Below are positions 16,024 through 23,665 of a stretch of DNA of 33,608 nt, piece by piece. The number at the start of each line of letters is the position of its first letter. Position 1 is the first letter of the stretch. A model generated the notes under the pieces. It made no database searches, was not told where the DNA came from, and was given only the letters and a program-made list of their open reading frames with translations. Source of the DNA: Bacillota bacterium (GTDB taxonomy: Bacteria; Bacillota; Bacilli; Paenibacillales; NBRC-103111). The stretch is taken from the NCBI GenBank assembly GCA_023386955.1, contig JAEWIS010000045.1, forward strand, positions 1 to 33,608, given 5' to 3'. Position numbers and translations under genes: made by a program.

Positions 16024-17535
16024 TCAACCTTTGCCCTTGCCGCCGCGCCCGCCAGGCTTCACGGCGCTTACCAGCCGCGCCACCAGGCGGCTGGCCCGCT
16101 CCGGCGGCCCGCCGTCGGCGCCTGCCGCCCCGCTGCGCCCGGGCGGCTCAACCCCATAGCGCGCCTCGCCATATTGGCGCACCAGGTCCCCCAGCGCATC
16201 CCGCTCCTGCCTTACGGCGGGATGCGCCTTTTCCAGCCGCGCGGCATACTCCCGCGGCGTCTCGGCCGGCTGCGCCGGCCAGCCCTGCTCCTCCATGCCC
16301 CGGAGGAGGGTTTGGTACACCTGCCGGATGCCCGTGGCCGCCGGCACATAACGGAGCCGCTGCGGCGTTGGCTCCTTCATCCGCACCAAACGGATGGCCG
16401 GATTGGCCATCACCTCCGGCGGCTTCACCCGGGAGCGGTAGCGGTACATAGCCGCCAGCAGCAGAACCACAACGATGGCAAGCCCCAGCCAAACCACGCC
16501 CGGAATATGGGCGGACTCCGCCAACGCTTCCAGATCCTTGGGATCTGGAGGCGCCTGTCCTGCAGGGTTCTCCGCGATCTTCTGTTCCAACGGGGACATG
16601 GTAAAGGTAATATCCACCCCCAGCCACTCCAGCAGCATAAACACTCCTGCCCCAACAGTTGCAAAAGCCAGCATGGCCCCCGGAAACACCAGCAGCAGCG
16701 CAAGCAGGGCAAGCACAATCCCAAGGAGCAGCAGAATGCCCCTCAGTCCCGGCATGCCGTAGGCGCCGTCCAGCCGTTGGGCGTAGATAAGGCTGAAGCC
16801 GCGAATGAGCAAATACAATACAGCTGCAGCCGCCAGAAGCGGCTGATCCGCCGTATGGCCGAAACCAACGAAGATCAATACCGGAACGGCAAAACATTCC
16901 CACAGAAAAAAGCCTCGTAACCGTTCACTTGCCCTTTGGGAGCCCTCCAGCCAAAATCCCGCCCGGATCACAAAAATAAACCCAAGGGCCGTCTCCCAAA
17001 CCAAAAACCCCGACCGGTCCAGCAAGGTCAGCATGGAAACGGCAGCGATGAACATAACCAGAAAAGCTCCGATTACCGCAGAGCGGGCACCATACAAACC
17101 AGACAGCCGGTTCATTCCCAGGCCCAACAGCATCACAAACGGCGCAAACACCAGCAGCATAACCCGTTCAGCGACCGCTCCAGCGGAAACAAAGGGCAGC
17201 AAACCGCATAACAGCACCGCAGCTTCCAAGGCAAAGAACAGCCACTCCTTCATCCTCCCGTTCTTGCCTCCAGCTGTTCCAACCTCTTCCTGGCTGCCCC
17301 CACCGTTTTCCACATGCTCCTGGCTCGGCTCATTACGGTAAACGCTCACCGTACTTCCGCTCCCTGACTCACTTCCATATCCGTTCTCTCCACGACCGTT
17401 CCTCAGTTCGCTACCATAGCCGTTCTCCAGGCGCCCATTCCCCAGCTCACTCCCATTACCGCTCTCCGGATGCCCACTTCCATACCCGCTCTCCAATCGC
17501 CCGCTGCTCCGCTCATTTTCGCTCCTATCCCCCAT
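16024..17535 (-). CDS. Multi-pass membrane protein with DUF4129-type C-terminus
   Basis: A 503-residue protein, third in a moxR / DUF58 operon. The first 90 residues are a hydrophilic low-complexity tract of repeated ENGYGSE and GNGR blocks. Then come about eight hydrophobic segments (about residues 95-330), a soluble loop, a last membrane segment (VVWLGLAIVVVLLLAAMY), and a cytoplasmic C-terminal domain with TGIRQVYQTLLR and TPREYAARLE, typical of DUF4129. Such domains usually end transglutaminase-like TgpA proteins in this operon type, but no Cys-His-Asp transglutaminase core is present here. The start at 17535 has GGGAGGAGGTG 7 bases upstream and overlaps the DUF58 stop by 11 bases. The function is not known; a link to wall or exopolymer assembly is a guess. 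Confidence 0.85.
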   Translation of the reverse strand: MGDRSENERSSGRLESGYGSGHPESGNGSELGNGRLENGYGSELRNGRGENGYGSESGSGSTVSVYRNEPSQEHVENGGGSQEEVGTAGGKNGRMKEWLFFALEAAVLLCGLLPFVSAGAVAERVMLLVFAPFVMLLGLGMNRLSGLYGARSAVIGAFLVMFIAAVSMLTLLDRSGFLVWETALGFIFVIRAGFWLEGSQRASERLRGFFLWECFAVPVLIFVGFGHTADQPLLAAAAVLYLLIRGFSLIYAQRLDGAYGMPGLRGILLLLGIVLALLALLLVFPGAMLAFATVGAGVFMLLEWLGVDITFTMSPLEQKIAENPAGQAPPDPKDLEALAESAHIPGVVWLGLAIVVVLLLAAMYRYRSRVKPPEVMANPAIRLVRMKEPTPQRLRYVPAATGIRQVYQTLLRGMEEQGWPAQPAETPREYAARLEKAHPAVRQERDALGDLVRQYGEARYGVEPPGRSGAAGADGGPPERASRLVARLVSAVKPGGRGGKGKG

Positions 17536-18661
17536 ACGCCAACACCTCCTCCCGGCCGGGAGACTGGCCGTCTCCCGCTTCCCCGGCTCCGCCGCCGCGG
17601 GTATTCCCGCCCTCCGGTGCCAGATCAATCACATGCACCGGACAGCCCTGCTGCCGGAGCATGCTCAAAGCCCGGGTACTCTCGGCATCCCGGTAATCCG
17701 TCACCAGCACCACCGTATCTCCGGGGCGCATGGCCCGGCCCGCTGCCTGGAGCAGTTCGGCCTGGGAGCGGGAGGTATACCGGGACAAGGAGCCCAGCCG
17801 GTTAGCCAGCCGCTCAGGCTGTACAGGCCCCGCGGCGGGCAGCAGCTCCGTAGAGCCGCCCAGACTGTCCGACAGATTGGTCATAAACCCAACCTCCGCC
17901 TCTTCACCCGCCAGCTGCACAGCCAGTTGACGCACACGCTCACACAGCCGGTCCAGCCGGTCCCGGACCGCTACCGCCCACTGCTCCTTCCCCATCTGGC
18001 CGTTCAATAAAAGCCATATCCGGGCATCCGTCGTATACCCGAACTGCTTCACCATCAGTCCGCCAGTACGGGCAGTGGCAAACCAGCTCACGTTCTTCAG
18101 CGGGTCCCTGCTGGTATACGGTCGCACTCCGGTAAACAAACTGGGATCCTCCTGGATAAAACGGCGCACGCGGATTTCGCCCATCAGCCCGTCCAACAGT
18201 CTGCGTTCCGCCCCCGGTGCCAACCGGGCAGGCCGGACAATGACCTCCATTTGCGGATAAACCGTCAGGAAGCTCTGCTGCAAGCCCAACAGGTCCATAC
18301 ATTCCAGCATCGCCTGATTCCACCGGGCCACTCCCCGCCGGACCGCTACTGCCGGTACGATCAGCTCCGCTGACTGACGGGCCAGAAGATAGGTATCCAG
18401 CCGGACCCTGCGCTCTCCGTTGCCGCCCACCACCGCAAGCTCATCCGGCAGCACAAAATCCAGCCGGACCTTGGGGCAGGGCAGACGGGTGGGATTGACC
18501 ACCCGGATCCGGATCTCCAACTCCTCGCCGGGGTCGGCATAATCCCGGGATACCCGCACCTCCAGCCGGATGCGGGGGTATATCCGCCTCTCCCAGAAGT
18601 TAGGTGCAGCCCACAGTCCAATAAGGAGCATAACCAGTGTCAGCCAAAGCAGCAGCCACAT
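17525..18661 (-). CDS. DUF58 domain protein (MoxR-associated)
   Basis: A 378-residue protein with an N-terminal hydrophobic segment (MWLLLWLTLVMLLIGLWAA), a beta-rich stretch (about 35-160), and the DUF58 signature around FTGVRPYTSRDPLKNVSW with TARTGGLMVKQF. A VWA-like remainder ends with LVTDYRDAES. Members partner with a MoxR ATPase and are thought to help assemble or insert protein complexes. The start at 18661 is preferred because AAGGAGG lies just upstream; the in-frame ATG at 18703 has no site. It is 97 bases downstream of moxR and overlaps the next gene by 11 bases, so all three are likely co-expressed. Confidence 0.9.
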   Translation of the reverse strand: MWLLLWLTLVMLLIGLWAAPNFWERRIYPRIRLEVRVSRDYADPGEELEIRIRVVNPTRLPCPKVRLDFVLPDELAVVGGNGERRVRLDTYLLARQSAELIVPAVAVRRGVARWNQAMLECMDLLGLQQSFLTVYPQMEVIVRPARLAPGAERRLLDGLMGEIRVRRFIQEDPSLFTGVRPYTSRDPLKNVSWFATARTGGLMVKQFGYTTDARIWLLLNGQMGKEQWAVAVRDRLDRLCERVRQLAVQLAGEEAEVGFMTNLSDSLGGSTELLPAAGPVQPERLANRLGSLSRYTSRSQAELLQAAGRAMRPGDTVVLVTDYRDAESTRALSMLRQQGCPVHVIDLAPEGGNTRGGGAGEAGDGQSPGREEVLAYGG

Positions 18662-18758
18662 GCCGCCCCCCTCCTTCCTCCGGGAAGGGACAGCCTGCCC
18701 CATCCTTTTGCACCCTGCTCCAGTGTTCCTTTCATAAACCCTACCTCAAGCCCCCGCC

Positions 18759-19715
18759 TCATACAGGCCTTGCCGCCAGCTCCGTAGGAACCGGAATTTC
18801 TGCCAGAAGTGCCGCCAGCACCTGCTCCTCAGTAAATTCCCGGGCGCGGAATTCCGGCGTTAACTGGACACGGTGGGCAAAAACCGGAATGACTGCTTCC
18901 TTCACATCATCCGGGGTCACATAATCCCTTCCGTCCAGGCTGGCCAAGGCCTGAGCCACAGCCAGGAGCGCCAGGCCCGCACGGGGGCTGGCCCCGAACA
19001 AGAACCGCTTGTCCTCCCGAGTGGACCGCACCACACGCAGGAGATAGTCCTCCACCTCCTGTGAGGTCCGCACCTGCCGGCATTCCAGACGGCATTGCCG
19101 CAATAGCTCCGGGGTAATCACTGCCTGTGGCATCTCCGGAGCCGAAACCGAACGGAACCGGTGAAGAATACGAGACTCCTCCTCCAGGCTGGGGTAACCC
19201 AGACGCACCTTCAGCAGGAAACGGTCCAATTGGGCCTCCGGCAGGGGAAATACACCCTGGGATTCTACCGGGTTTTGAGTAGCGATAACGAAGAACGGCT
19301 CCTCAAGCCGCTCAGACAGCCCGTCCAGGCTGATTTGCCCCTCCGCCATCGCCTCCAGCAGGGCAGAAGCAGTGCGGGGCGTAGCCCGGTTTATTTCATC
19401 GAAGAGAAGAAACTGTGTGAAAATCGGCCCCTTCCGCAGGCTGAACTCCCCCGTCTGCGGCTGGTAAACCAGCCCGCCCAGCAGATCCTGGGGCAGCAGA
19501 TCCGGCGTAGCCTGCACACGCGTGAACCGCGCGTCGAAGCCGCCGGCCAATGCTTTAGCCAATGTAGTTTTTCCCGTACCCGGAACATCCTCCAAGAGCA
19601 CATGACCCTCCGCCAAAAGCGCCGCCGTCATCAGCCGGATCGCCTGCTCCTGTCCCACTACCTGCTTGCCTATCTCCGCACGCAGGCGGTTGTACAGCTC
19701 CTTTATTCCCAGCAT
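18759..19715 (-). CDS. MoxR-family AAA+ ATPase
   Basis: A 318-residue cytoplasmic ATPase. Walker A is EDVPGTGKTT (about residues 43-51) and Walker B is LLFDEINRA; sensor 1 lies in FFVIATQNPVE, and a C-terminal lid domain has the YVTPDDVKEAVIPVFAHR pattern. MoxR proteins act as chaperone-like ATPases for the products of linked DUF58/VWA genes. The start at 19715 (MLGIKEL) matches where the family normally begins, but no good ribosome binding site precedes it. The next in-frame ATG, at 19775, has GGAGG but 16 bases away. The true start may lie between these. First gene of the operon. Confidence 0.92.
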   Translation of the reverse strand: MLGIKELYNRLRAEIGKQVVGQEQAIRLMTAALLAEGHVLLEDVPGTGKTTLAKALAGGFDARFTRVQATPDLLPQDLLGGLVYQPQTGEFSLRKGPIFTQFLLFDEINRATPRTASALLEAMAEGQISLDGLSERLEEPFFVIATQNPVESQGVFPLPEAQLDRFLLKVRLGYPSLEEESRILHRFRSVSAPEMPQAVITPELLRQCRLECRQVRTSQEVEDYLLRVVRSTREDKRFLFGASPRAGLALLAVAQALASLDGRDYVTPDDVKEAVIPVFAHRVQLTPEFRAREFTEEQVLAALLAEIPVPTELAARPV

Positions 19716-19818
19716 GCCCACAACCAACTTTCTAGTAGATTTGTTAATAGAAGGATACCACAAACCCGTTGGCATCCGACAAGTAAAATTTCCTCCGGCA
19801 TGGCAGCCGCCTGCCTGC

Positions 19819-19848
19819 TTGTATCCCCCGCATCCGATCCACTATAAT
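19819..19848 (+). promoter_or_regulatory. Probable sigma-A promoter of the AraC regulator
   Basis: TTGTAT (19819-19824), an 18-base spacer and a perfect TATAAT (19843-19848) lie 43 bases upstream of the AraC-family start codon. Confidence 0.55.
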
Positions 19849-19891
19849 GGGAGAGAACTGACGTATTGTGCTTTTTCTGGAGGAGAATGCA

Positions 19892-20677
19892 ATGATCACC
19901 CTGCTCAGCTGCGGCTACAATTATGCCCATCCCAATGGAATACGGATCGTCCGCCCCAATGGTTCCGATGACTATGCCTTTGTGCTGTTCCGCACCCGGG
20001 CTGAGATCGTGGTCAATGACGTGCCTATGACCGTTGACAAGAATACCTATATCCTCTTCCGGCCGGACACCAACCATCTGTACCGGGATGTGGAGCTGCC
20101 TTTTATTAATGATTGGTTCCACTGCAAAAAGGAGGGGCTGGAGCCTTTCCTGGCATCACTGGATTTCCCTCTGGACACTCCCGTCAAAGCCGCCGACCCG
20201 CTGCTGATTTCCAAGACCATTATGGAGCTGCAAAGCACAAGCCGCCAAACCGGCCCTTACCGGGATTCCATTCTGGATGCCGACTTGCGTTCTCTGCTTA
20301 TGAAGCTAACCGTGTGGCGCACCCATGATCAGGCCCTTCCGGAGAAAACAAGCCGGTACTACCGCCAGCTGACGGACCTGCGCAATGAATTGTACAGCTC
20401 TCCGGGCAACCGGCATAAGGTGGAATCCCTGGCCGCCTCGGTAAACTTAAGCAAATCCTACTTCCAGCACCTGTATAAGGAGCTGTTCGGGGTTTCCGTG
20501 ATGACGGATATTATTAACGGCCGGGTGGATTACGCCGGCTACCTGCTGAACAATACCCAACTGTCCGTCACGGCCATCGCCTCCATGTGCGGCTACGACA
20601 ATGACACCCACTTTATGCGCCAATTCAAAAAAGTTACCGGACGCACTCCCAGCCAGTTCCGTGGGGGGCCCGTGTAA
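19892..20677 (+). CDS. AraC-family transcriptional regulator (cupin-type sensor)
   Basis: A 261-residue protein. The N-terminal half (about 1-150) is a beta-rich AraC ligand-binding domain with the typical NTYILFRPDTNHLYR stretch. The C-terminal 100 residues are the double helix-turn-helix: KVESLAASVNLSKSYFQHLY for helix-turn-helix one, then VTAIASMCGYDNDTHFMRQF and the closing TGRTPSQFR. It has no membrane segment. The start at 19892 is chosen for GGAGGAG 7 bases upstream; a GTG at 19868 lies before that site. Divergent from moxR. The ligand and targets are not evident; a sugar is usual for this type. Confidence 0.9.
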   Translation: MITLLSCGYNYAHPNGIRIVRPNGSDDYAFVLFRTRAEIVVNDVPMTVDKNTYILFRPDTNHLYRDVELPFINDWFHCKKEGLEPFLASLDFPLDTPVKAADPLLISKTIMELQSTSRQTGPYRDSILDADLRSLLMKLTVWRTHDQALPEKTSRYYRQLTDLRNELYSSPGNRHKVESLAASVNLSKSYFQHLYKELFGVSVMTDIINGRVDYAGYLLNNTQLSVTAIASMCGYDNDTHFMRQFKKVTGRTPSQFRGGPV

Positions 20678-20766
20678 AAACGCCTGGAGTCTCGGAAAAG
20701 CTGTACGAACCTGCCTGATCTGTTTCGTCATGTGTATTTCCGGCGGTGACCTTAGTCCTTGATGAT

Positions 20767-20953
20767 TCTAACGGCGGCCACAGCCGCTATTTCAGCGAAA
20801 ACATGCCTTCCAAAAATCTAACGGCCGCCACAGCCTCTATTAGGCCCCATTGCCCCATCGTAAGCCCCTTTTTAACCCAATAACGTCTCCTGCTTCCGTT
20901 AGATTTTATAAACTCCTGTTTTGGTGCAAATAGCGGCGCTCACCGCCGTTAGA
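20767..20953. repeat. Intergenic repeat cluster 3 (four 26-bp units, two forward and two reverse)
   Basis: Units lie at 20767-20792 and 20817-20842 (forward) and at 20878-20903 and 20928-20953 (reverse). In one orientation each begins TCTAACGG, continues with a GC-rich core of about 9 bases, and ends with CCGCTATTT or a close variant. Forward units one and two are nearly identical (CNGCCACAGCC core). The layout matches clusters 1 and 2. I see no gene in 20678-21093. Confidence 0.75.
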
Positions 20954-20984
20954 AATAAAGCCATCCGCAAACGACAGCACACGC

Positions 20985-21025
20985 AAGCGGCACTCCTTCA
21001 CCAAAAAGGAGTGCCGCTTTCTTTT
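20985..21025 (+). terminator. Strong hairpin terminator upstream of padR
   Basis: AAGCGGCACTCCTT and AAGGAGTGCCGCTT form a perfect 14-bp stem with a 7-base loop, followed by TCTTTT. It insulates the padR promoter at 21031 from upstream transcription. Confidence 0.85.
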
Positions 21026-21030
21026 ACCCG

Positions 21031-21059
21031 TTGACGGCTCCCTTCCACAGTCATATAAT
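21031..21059 (+). promoter_or_regulatory. Sigma-A promoter of padR and the hydrolase gene
   Basis: TTGACG (21031-21036), a 17-base spacer and a perfect TATAAT (21054-21059) lie 34 bases before the padR start codon. The -10 overlaps the left end of the palindromic operator. Confidence 0.85.
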
Positions 21060-21076
21060 ATATCGTAACGATATAT
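21058..21076. promoter_or_regulatory. PadR operator (19-bp palindrome over the transcription start)
   Basis: ATATATCGTAACGATATAT is a perfect 9-bp inverted repeat about a single central A. It begins in the -10 box and covers the expected transcription start of padR. PadR-family proteins bind such AT-rich palindromes at their own promoters, so autorepression is likely. Confidence 0.7.
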
Positions 21077-21093
21077 CGGAGGGATACATACAG

Positions 21094-21663
21094 ATGCTCA
21101 ACTACATCGTATTAGGCATGCTTTATAACGGCCCCTTAACTGGCTATGATGTGAAAAAATGGATCGAAAACGGCATCGGCGTTTTTTACAAGGCCAGCTA
21201 CGGCAGCATTTATCCCACCTTGAAGCTGCTTTCCGAGCAGGAGCTGGTGCGCCTTTGTCCGGAGGAGCAAGGCTCATCCCGGCAAAAAAAGCTCTATGAA
21301 ATCACCCCGAAGGGCCGGGAGACATTCCTCGATTGGCTCAGCCAGCCCATTGAAGCCGAGGATAGCGGCGGCAAACAAAACCATCTAGCCAAGGTTTATT
21401 TTTTCGACGTGCTGCCGGAAGAGATTGCTTCCCAACAGCTGGCGGAATATGAACGAAAAAATCTCGACTACCTGAACCGCCTCCTGGCGCTGGAGCGTTC
21501 CTTTGATTCCCCGGGCAATCAGAAGCATCATTATTATAAAATGTCCACGCTGTATTATGGCATAGGCATTGTGCGGGAGACCCTGCGCTGGTGCCGCCAC
21601 GCAAGGTTGAAGCTCCCCTTCCGGGAGCTATACGAAGGAGGTATGGCTTATGAAACCGAGTGA
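21094..21663 (+). CDS. PadR-family transcriptional regulator
   Basis: A 189-residue regulator. The N-terminal winged helix-turn-helix (about 1-85) has the family signature GPLTGYDVKKW, ASYGSIYPTLKLL and LYEITPKGRETF. The C-terminal half is helical (VYFFDVLPEEIASQQL and a final YGIGIVRETLRWC helix), typical of PadR subfamily members with a Vir-like dimerisation domain. The start at 21094 (MLNYIVLG) has GGAGGG 10 bases upstream and fits the family; the longer reading frame start would lie inside the promoter. The gene overlaps the next one by 14 bases, so it most likely controls that hydrolase together with itself. Confidence 0.92.
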   Translation: MLNYIVLGMLYNGPLTGYDVKKWIENGIGVFYKASYGSIYPTLKLLSEQELVRLCPEEQGSSRQKKLYEITPKGRETFLDWLSQPIEAEDSGGKQNHLAKVYFFDVLPEEIASQQLAEYERKNLDYLNRLLALERSFDSPGNQKHHYYKMSTLYYGIGIVRETLRWCRHARLKLPFRELYEGGMAYETE

Positions 21664-22366
21664 GAACCGGATCATCCCCATTGATCTTGGAGGAGTCAAC
21701 AGCTATCTGGTGGAAGCGGAGCAGGGATTTGTGCTGGTGGATACAGGCGGTCATCTAGTCCTGGACCGTACCTTTGACAACCGGAGGCAAAAGCTGCTGG
21801 ACGCCCTGGAGACGCATGGCTGCACCCCGGGCCGCCTGCGCCTTATTCTTCTGACCCACGGGGATAACGACCATGCCGCCAACGCCGCTTACCTGCGCCA
21901 TACCTTTCAGGCCCCTATTGCTATGCATCCTGCAGACCTGCCATTGGTGCAGAGCCCGGACCTGCCGCTTCTGATGGCCAGCTTCCGTTACCGGTCCCCA
22001 ATACTCCGCATTATCTTCCGGGTGATGAAGAGCAAGATTACGCTCGTCACCCGCAAAACACTGGATGACTTCGAACGTTTCCAGCCGGATCTTCTGCTGG
22101 AGGACGGAATGGAGTTAAGCGGCTATGGCATTCATGCCCGTATCATCAGCCTGCCCGGCCATACCCCCGGCTCCGTGGGCCTGCTTTTCGAGGACGGCTC
22201 CTTTCTGTCCGGCGACACCCTGGTCAACAACAAAAAGCCCGCCGGCGCTCCCAACGCGGCAGACTTTAAGGCTTTATCGCAAAGTATAACCCTGCTTAAG
22301 GGCATGAACATTCAAACCGTGTATCCCGGTCACGGAACATCCTTCAGCTTCCGTGAGCTGGGATGA
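21650..22366 (+). CDS. Metallo-beta-lactamase-fold hydrolase
   Basis: A 238-residue cytoplasmic protein with the MBL fold. The metal-site motif reads THGDNDH (His70, Asp72, Asp74, His75), where the second His of the classic HxHxDH is Asp. Further ligands are His171 (SLPGHTPGS), Asp189 (LSGDTL) and His228 (VYPGHG). The Asp variant recurs in a subgroup of these proteins and does not by itself mean loss of activity. The substrate is unknown. It begins inside the end of padR with GAAGGAGG 8 bases upstream, so its expression follows PadR. No lactamase role is implied. Confidence 0.88.
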   Translation: MKPSENRIIPIDLGGVNSYLVEAEQGFVLVDTGGHLVLDRTFDNRRQKLLDALETHGCTPGRLRLILLTHGDNDHAANAAYLRHTFQAPIAMHPADLPLVQSPDLPLLMASFRYRSPILRIIFRVMKSKITLVTRKTLDDFERFQPDLLLEDGMELSGYGIHARIISLPGHTPGSVGLLFEDGSFLSGDTLVNNKKPAGAPNAADFKALSQSITLLKGMNIQTVYPGHGTSFSFRELG

Positions 22367-22403
22367 GCCCTAGTCCGCAGACTGAAGCTTTTGTACATCC
22401 TTA

Positions 22404-23420
22404 TCAAGAGAAATAAGCGGCGGATTCCCGCACAACAGCAGCCATGGGCAGATGATAGGGACATTTCTCCTGGCATAAGGGCTGCTCCCGGCAGGGCTCA
22501 TAGTCTGCGCAGGAAAGCAGCTTATCTTTATGCTTCTGGTAGAAGCCGTCTCCCTTCGGCAGCAGGCCAAACTCATCCCGCAGCCGGCTGGAGATCATCA
22601 CATCGGGAATCGGGATCCCCAGCGGACAGGTGCAGTAGTTGCACCGGCGGCAATCATGTCCCCCTAAACGCCCTGCCAGGGCCTCCAGCTCTGCCTGCTC
22701 CTGCTCCTCGACCTCCTTCTCGAAGGCCCGGAGATTCTGGCGGACCTCCTCAGCGCTTGCCATACCGGACAGCACCACATGGACATCCTGGCTGTACGGA
22801 TAACGTAAAGCCCGTTCCACAGGCTGGAAGAAACCTCCCGACAACGGCTTCATAGCCACTCTGCCCATCCCAAGCTCGGACAATGTAGGGATCAGGTCAT
22901 TCACGGCGAAGGGCTGGCCCAGGTTCAGGTGAAACAACGTCGTATCAAAACGGCCGGAGCGGACCCAGCGGGCCAAAAGCTCGGGACGGTGTCCCGTAAT
23001 CCCGATAAACCGCACCTTTCCTTCCCGTTTGGCCGCAAGTGCTGCCTGGTAGGCACCATCCTCCGCCATCGCCGCGTTATATTCATTAGGACGATTTACA
23101 TAATGGATCTGCAGCAGATCAAGGGTATCCGTCCTCATTCGTTCCAGACTCCGCTCAATCTCCGCTTTGGCGCCGGCATAATCCCGCTGGGCCGTTTTGG
23201 TGGCCAAGAAGAATTCCTTCCTGCGGTGGGAGATGGCTTGTCCGATAATTTCTTCGCTATTCCGGTATCCCGCCGCGGTATCCACATAATTGATGCCCAG
23301 GTCCAGAGCCTCATTCAATGCGGTATGTGCCTGTTCATACGGCACGCCGGGGAGATTCATAGCTCCGAAGCCCAGAGCCGATACATTCCAGCCGGTAGAG
23401 CCCAATTCACGGTATCTCAT
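22404..23420 (-). CDS. Aldo/keto reductase with C-terminal cysteine-rich (ferredoxin-like) tail
   Basis: A 338-residue oxidoreductase. Residues 1-270 form the aldo/keto reductase barrel with the catalytic tetrad Asp47, Tyr52 (VDTAAGY), Lys75 (TKTA) and His106 (IHYV). The C-terminal 80 residues carry CRRCNYCTCPLGIPIP and a later ADYEPC, LCQEKCPY set, the pattern of aldo/keto reductases with a 4Fe-4S-type extension. The natural substrate is unknown. The second ATG is used as start because GGAGG is 8 bases away from it and only 2 bases from the first. It converges on the hydrolase gene with a 37-base gap. Confidence 0.9.
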   Translation of the reverse strand: MRYRELGSTGWNVSALGFGAMNLPGVPYEQAHTALNEALDLGINYVDTAAGYRNSEEIIGQAISHRRKEFFLATKTAQRDYAGAKAEIERSLERMRTDTLDLLQIHYVNRPNEYNAAMAEDGAYQAALAAKREGKVRFIGITGHRPELLARWVRSGRFDTTLFHLNLGQPFAVNDLIPTLSELGMGRVAMKPLSGGFFQPVERALRYPYSQDVHVVLSGMASAEEVRQNLRAFEKEVEEQEQAELEALAGRLGGHDCRRCNYCTCPLGIPIPDVMISSRLRDEFGLLPKGDGFYQKHKDKLLSCADYEPCREQPLCQEKCPYHLPMAAVVRESAAYFS

Positions 23421-23619
23421 CAGCATGCCCTCCTCGCTTAGTTACTCGTTACGACCAATCGGATCGTTAGCAGCTAATCCTGATTTTAACACAGCACATG
23501 AGGATTTTCCTGCGAATTGAACCCAAATCCTTAAAGGCGGTTACCCTCAAAAAAAGCTGCCGAAGAATGGAATTGATGTAAGCAGCTATTGCATGAACCC
23601 CCGTGTCCCCCGGATATCA

Positions 23620-23658
23620 TAAAGCCCCGGCGCCAGCCTTCTGGCATTCCGGGGCTAA
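23620..23658 (-). terminator. Terminator of the xyloglucanase gene
   Basis: On the minus strand AGCCCCGG and CCGGGGCT form a perfect 8-bp stem with an 18-base loop that has its own smaller GCCAG/CTGGC pairing, followed by TTTATG. It starts 9 bases after the stop codon. Confidence 0.75.
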
Positions 23659-23665
23659 ACACATG

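Noticed and set aside
16002..16025. Hairpin GACCTTCC / GGAAGGTC at the end of the DUF4129-type gene
   Set aside because: It overlaps the stop codon and lacks a T-run, so I do not call it a terminator.
19716..19800. Short frame with GGAGG and TTG upstream of moxR
   Set aside because: It would code for only 12 residues before a stop; more likely a chance site or a sign that the moxR start is uncertain.
237..20953. The repeat clusters as CRISPR arrays
   Set aside because: Units are inverted to each other, vary in sequence, have only four copies per site, and no cas genes are nearby.
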